From an uncultured Candidatus Udaeobacter sp. (GTDB lineage Bacteria; Verrucomicrobiota; Verrucomicrobiia; Chthoniobacterales; UBA10450), in contig CATPAV010000060.1 of NCBI GenBank assembly GCA_955652245.1, forward strand, positions 1-9,230: a stretch of DNA of 9,230 nucleotides. The letters are read 5' to 3'. Shown here one piece after another: positions 6,510 to 9,230 of the stretch (position 1 is the stretch's first letter; every line of letters starts with the position of its first letter). The notes beneath the pieces are model-generated. The model searched no databases. It was not told the DNA's origin and saw nothing but the letters and a program-made list of their open reading frames with translations. A program made the position numbers and the translations under genes.

Positions 6510-8971
6510 AAATAACCCGCAGCGCATCCGGTCTTTTCGGATTGGCGATGCTGTTTGGGCTTGCGGACGGCGGCCTCGCTCAATGGACGCCGGAGGTGCG
6601 GCGGGCTCGGCCGAGCGAGGAGCCGCCGGTTGCGCGGGCCCTGCCATTCGAGGAACCGTCCGCGCCGGTTGCTCGTCGCTCAACGGACGAGTTCTCTGAA
6701 TCGGGCGCCCGGGAAAGCGAAGCGCCTGACCGTCGTCAGCTCGACTATGCCAACGCGCTTTTCACTCGCAAGCTCTATGATCTTGCCATTCCCGAATATC
6801 AAAAGTATCTCGACGATTATTCGGGTCGCTCCGGCCGGGCGAACGCTTATTTTTCGATTGGCGAATGCTATCGAAATCTGAATCGCTCATCAAGCGCTCG
6901 CACAAATTTCCAGAAAGTCCTCAGTGACTACAGTGATAGCGATTTTGCCGGGCCCGCCGCGTACGCGCTGGCCGAGATGGCTTTTACGCAGAAGGATTAT
7001 TCTGCGGCGCTTCCGCTTTTCCATCGTTCCGCGGGGAAATCGAAGGAATCAGCCGTGGCGCTCTCCGCGCGGTATTTCGAAGGGCGTTGCCTCGAAATTC
7101 TCGGCCGCAAAGATGAAGCCGCTGATATCTATCAAGAGGTTGCAGAGGCTGGAAATCCTAATCCGTATCGCGAGGATGCGCGCTTAACGGCGGCATCCAT
7201 TCTGATTGGGCGGGGCAGAAAAGTCGATGCGTTCAAGCAATACGAAGCTCTTTCGAACGAAACACAAAAGCCGGCTTTAAAAGCGGAGGCGGCCGTGCGC
7301 GGCGGGATAATCGCTCTCGACCTTGTGCAAGCGGATAAAGGTAAGATCGACAAGGCAATGGTCGATGAAGCCACAAGCTTACTGCAAAAGGGCCGAAGCC
7401 TTCCAGAGGCCGGAAGATTCCGCGCCATCGCGCAGGTGGGATTGCGCCGGTTGCAATATCAAACCAGCCAATACGGGGAGTTGCTTGCTGATTACAAGAA
7501 AGAGCTGGAAAAGCTCCCGGAAGCGGCCCAAGCGGAAGTGATGCTGCTTGCCGCAAACAGCGAACGACAACTCGGCCACGCCGAGAAAGCGGAAGAACTT
7601 TATCGCCAGATTATCGCCAAGTATCCGGATCGAGAGGAAGCGAAGGAGGCGGCATATCAACGATTGATCAACATCTACAGCTCGGATCCAGCCGCGCTTC
7701 TCGCGGAAGCGGAAGAGTTTCTCAAGACGAGTCCTACAGGCGAACGCGCGGACCAAGTGAAGCTCTTGAAAGCGGAAGCGCTCTACAAGCAGCAGAATTA
7801 CACCGAGGCGGCGCCGATCTATGCCGAGCTGCGTGCCTCGCAGCTTTCGCCGAAGTTGCGCGCTGAATCGGCCTATAAACTGGGCCTGTGTTATGTGCAG
7901 ACGAAAAATACTCCCGAAATCGTCGAAGCTTCCACATATTACATCCAGACGTTCCCAGAGAACCCGCAGGTGCCTGCCGCTTTGGCTCAGCGCGCATTAG
8001 CTTATGAACAGGATAAAAACTACAACGCCGCCCTTGCCGATTTAAACCTCATTATCACAAAATATCCCAGCGCGCATGAACGGGAGGCCGCGCTGCAATT
8101 GAAGGCGTTGATTCTTGGGCAACAGGAAAATGCGAAAGGCATGGTCGACACGTTTCGCCAGCTCCTGAGAGAATTTCCCAAGAGTTCGGTTGCGGCCCAG
8201 GCGCAATACTACATCGGCAAGGCAGCGTTTGAGGCGAAGGACTACAAAACCGCGATGACTGCGCTCAACGCCGCACGCCAACTCAACAAAGAGCAATACT
8301 ATAACCTTGCGTCGCTTCGATTGATTTTGTGTCAGTTCTATTTAAAAGATCGGCCTGCTTTGACCAAAGAGGTGAACAGTTTCATTGCCAACAGTCCGAA
8401 TGTGAATCCACCGCCAGAAGTTCTTGAGTGGCTCGGAATCGAATATTTCAACGAGAAAAATTACCAAACGGCCGAAAAATATCTGAGCGCCTTGGGAAAG
8501 ATCGACAATCGCGGAAGCATGAAGCCCGACTTCTGGTTTTATCTGGGAGATGCAGCCACGAAACTGAAAAATTTCACTGAAGCGGAGGATGCTTTTGGCA
8601 AATACTTACAGACAGCGAAAGATCCTGCGGGAAAGGCAAAAGTCTTGCTCGCGCTCGGCGCAGTTAAGATCGGTGCGCACAAACCAGACGATGCCCAGAA
8701 GATTGCCGAGGAGATCATGGCGCTGCAACCGGAGGGTCGCGTGAATGCCGAGGCGCGTTTACTGGCGGGTGACGTCCAACTGGAGCGCGGAAATTTCGAT
8801 GATGCGGGCAAGGCTTTCATGAGTGTCGCTTTGCTTTACGATGATCCAGCCATTACTCCTCGCGCATTGGATAAAGCTGCATCGGCATATCAACGTGCTG
8901 GCAAAGCCGATGAGGCAGATCGGCTGGCCCGACAACTGCGCGAACGATATCCGAATTACGCCAGAGGTTAG
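6506..8971 (+). CDS. Exported multi-TPR protein linked to ExbB/ExbD
   Basis: The 821-residue product starts with a signal peptide: K2 and R5, a hydrophobic core at about 8-20, and likely cleavage after A25 in G-G-L-A. A disordered Pro/Arg/Glu/Ala-rich linker follows (about 26-75). The rest is almost entirely helical TPR-like repeats, with recurring motifs such as Y-x-x-A-I-P-E-Y-Q-K-Y-L, A-x-Y-x-I-G-E-C-Y and A-E-E-L-Y-R-Q-I-I-A-K-Y-P. Spacing is about 34-38 residues, so well over ten repeats fit. There is no membrane anchor or enzymatic motif. Similar repeats occur in BamD, CpoB/YbgF and other periplasmic scaffold proteins. The position directly after exbD, with overlapping codons, implies that it works with that motor, in the place usually taken by TonB, TolA or CpoB. 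Its partner and exact role are unknown. The lack of a lipobox cysteine suggests a soluble periplasmic protein. Confidence 0.85.
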   Translation: MKITRSASGLFGLAMLFGLADGGLAQWTPEVRRARPSEEPPVARALPFEEPSAPVARRSTDEFSESGARESEAPDRRQLDYANALFTRKLYDLAIPEYQKYLDDYSGRSGRANAYFSIGECYRNLNRSSSARTNFQKVLSDYSDSDFAGPAAYALAEMAFTQKDYSAALPLFHRSAGKSKESAVALSARYFEGRCLEILGRKDEAADIYQEVAEAGNPNPYREDARLTAASILIGRGRKVDAFKQYEALSNETQKPALKAEAAVRGGIIALDLVQADKGKIDKAMVDEATSLLQKGRSLPEAGRFRAIAQVGLRRLQYQTSQYGELLADYKKELEKLPEAAQAEVMLLAANSERQLGHAEKAEELYRQIIAKYPDREEAKEAAYQRLINIYSSDPAALLAEAEEFLKTSPTGERADQVKLLKAEALYKQQNYTEAAPIYAELRASQLSPKLRAESAYKLGLCYVQTKNTPEIVEASTYYIQTFPENPQVPAALAQRALAYEQDKNYNAALADLNLIITKYPSAHEREAALQLKALILGQQENAKGMVDTFRQLLREFPKSSVAAQAQYYIGKAAFEAKDYKTAMTALNAARQLNKEQYYNLASLRLILCQFYLKDRPALTKEVNSFIANSPNVNPPPEVLEWLGIEYFNEKNYQTAEKYLSALGKIDNRGSMKPDFWFYLGDAATKLKNFTEAEDAFGKYLQTAKDPAGKAKVLLALGAVKIGAHKPDDAQKIAEEIMALQPEGRVNAEARLLAGDVQLERGNFDDAGKAFMSVALLYDDPAITPRALDKAASAYQRAGKADEADRLARQLRERYPNYARG

Positions 8972-9000
8972 ATCGACATTTTCGTTCGCGCCTCTGTGGC
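8960..9000 (+). terminator. Possible hairpin at the end of the TPR gene
   Basis: GCCAGAGG (8960-8967) can pair with CCTCTG-T-GGC (8991-9000), giving about eight base pairs with one bulged T and a 23-base loop. The hairpin spans the TPR stop codon (8969-8971). No run of T follows, so it would not be a classical intrinsic terminator. It may be an mRNA 3' structure or a chance pairing. Confidence 0.2.
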
Positions 9001-9069
9001 TGCGAGCCTATGGGACGCGCCGATTCAAACACTGTTGTCAACTCGAAAGCAATTTGATTGCATTACGTC

Positions 9070-9230
9070 ATGGCTAAACTTCGCCCGTTGCTCGCTGAAT
9101 TCATCGGAACATTCGCGCTGATCTTCGTAGGGATTGGCGCAATCAAAACCGCTGGGCACGACATCGTCGCTGTCGCCCTTGCTCACGGTCTCACGATCGC
9201 CGCCTTTGTTTCGGCCACCCTGCATATTTC
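9070..9230 (+). CDS. MIP-family channel (aquaporin or glycerol facilitator), N-terminal fragment
   Basis: The first 53 residues of a protein that runs off the window are visible. L-A-E-F-I-G-T-F at 8-15 is the classic N-terminal signature of MIP channels: helix 1 with the conserved Glu and the Gly-Thr-Phe. A-L-A-H-G-L-T-I-A at 36-44 matches the second helix, and the sequence breaks off at H-I-S, just before where the first Asn-Pro-Ala motif is expected. These inner-membrane tetramers let water, glycerol or other small neutral solutes pass. Water and glycerol types cannot be separated because the selectivity-filter residues in the later helices are missing. The ATG at 9070 has no Shine-Dalgarno and follows a 98-base gap after the TPR gene, so it may or may not belong to that transcript. 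Confidence 0.88.
   Translation, partial: MAKLRPLLAEFIGTFALIFVGIGAIKTAGHDIVAVALAHGLTIAAFVSATLHI

Noticed and set aside
9035..9063. TTGTCA followed by an AT-rich stretch as a promoter for the MIP channel gene
   Set aside because: No acceptable -10 box at the right spacing, and the start codon at 9070 follows too closely.

Overview
The window is ordinary, densely packed bacterial chromosome with every recognisable gene on the + strand. It carries seven complete genes plus one cut at each end. No gene-free stretch reaches 200 bases. ExbB/ExbD-type inner-membrane proteins and a periplasmic TPR protein point to a Gram-negative (diderm) bacterium. Moderate-to-high GC, almost no Shine-Dalgarno sequences, GlgE, and an ExbB-ExbD-TPR cluster without TonB would fit Verrucomicrobiota, possibly a soil lineage. 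That placement is an impression from gene content; no marker gene proves it. No rRNA, tRNA, CRISPR array, insertion sequence or phage gene was seen.

Region by region: 1-223 is the C-terminal end of a parvulin-type peptidyl-prolyl isomerase. Positions 224-392 are non-coding. Positions 393-2440 form a two-gene unit: a beta-hydroxyacid dehydrogenase of the glyoxylate/succinic semialdehyde reductase type with an unusual C-terminal tail, joined by a 4-base ATGA overlap to a YgfZ folate-binding protein linked to Fe-S enzyme maintenance. Positions 2513-3151 encode a winged-helix regulator of the SufR-like COG2345 group. Positions 3227-5197 encode GlgE, the maltose-1-phosphate maltosyltransferase that extends alpha-glucan. 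Positions 5284-8971 form a three-gene cluster: an ExbB/TolQ proton channel, an ExbD/TolR partner and an 821-residue exported TPR protein, the last two again overlapping by ATGA. From 9070 a MIP-family channel (aquaporin or glycerol facilitator) begins and runs off the window.

How the genes may work together: the clearest functional unit is exbB-exbD-TPR. The proton-motive-force motor is present, but the place usually held by TonB or TolA is taken by a large TPR protein, so force or positional information may pass to a periplasmic scaffold. This is the best candidate in the window for something less well described. YgfZ beside a SufR-like regulator suggests an Fe-S theme, but the regulator appears to have lost most of the family's cluster-binding cysteines. 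GlgE stands without the usual trehalose synthase, maltokinase or branching enzyme in view.
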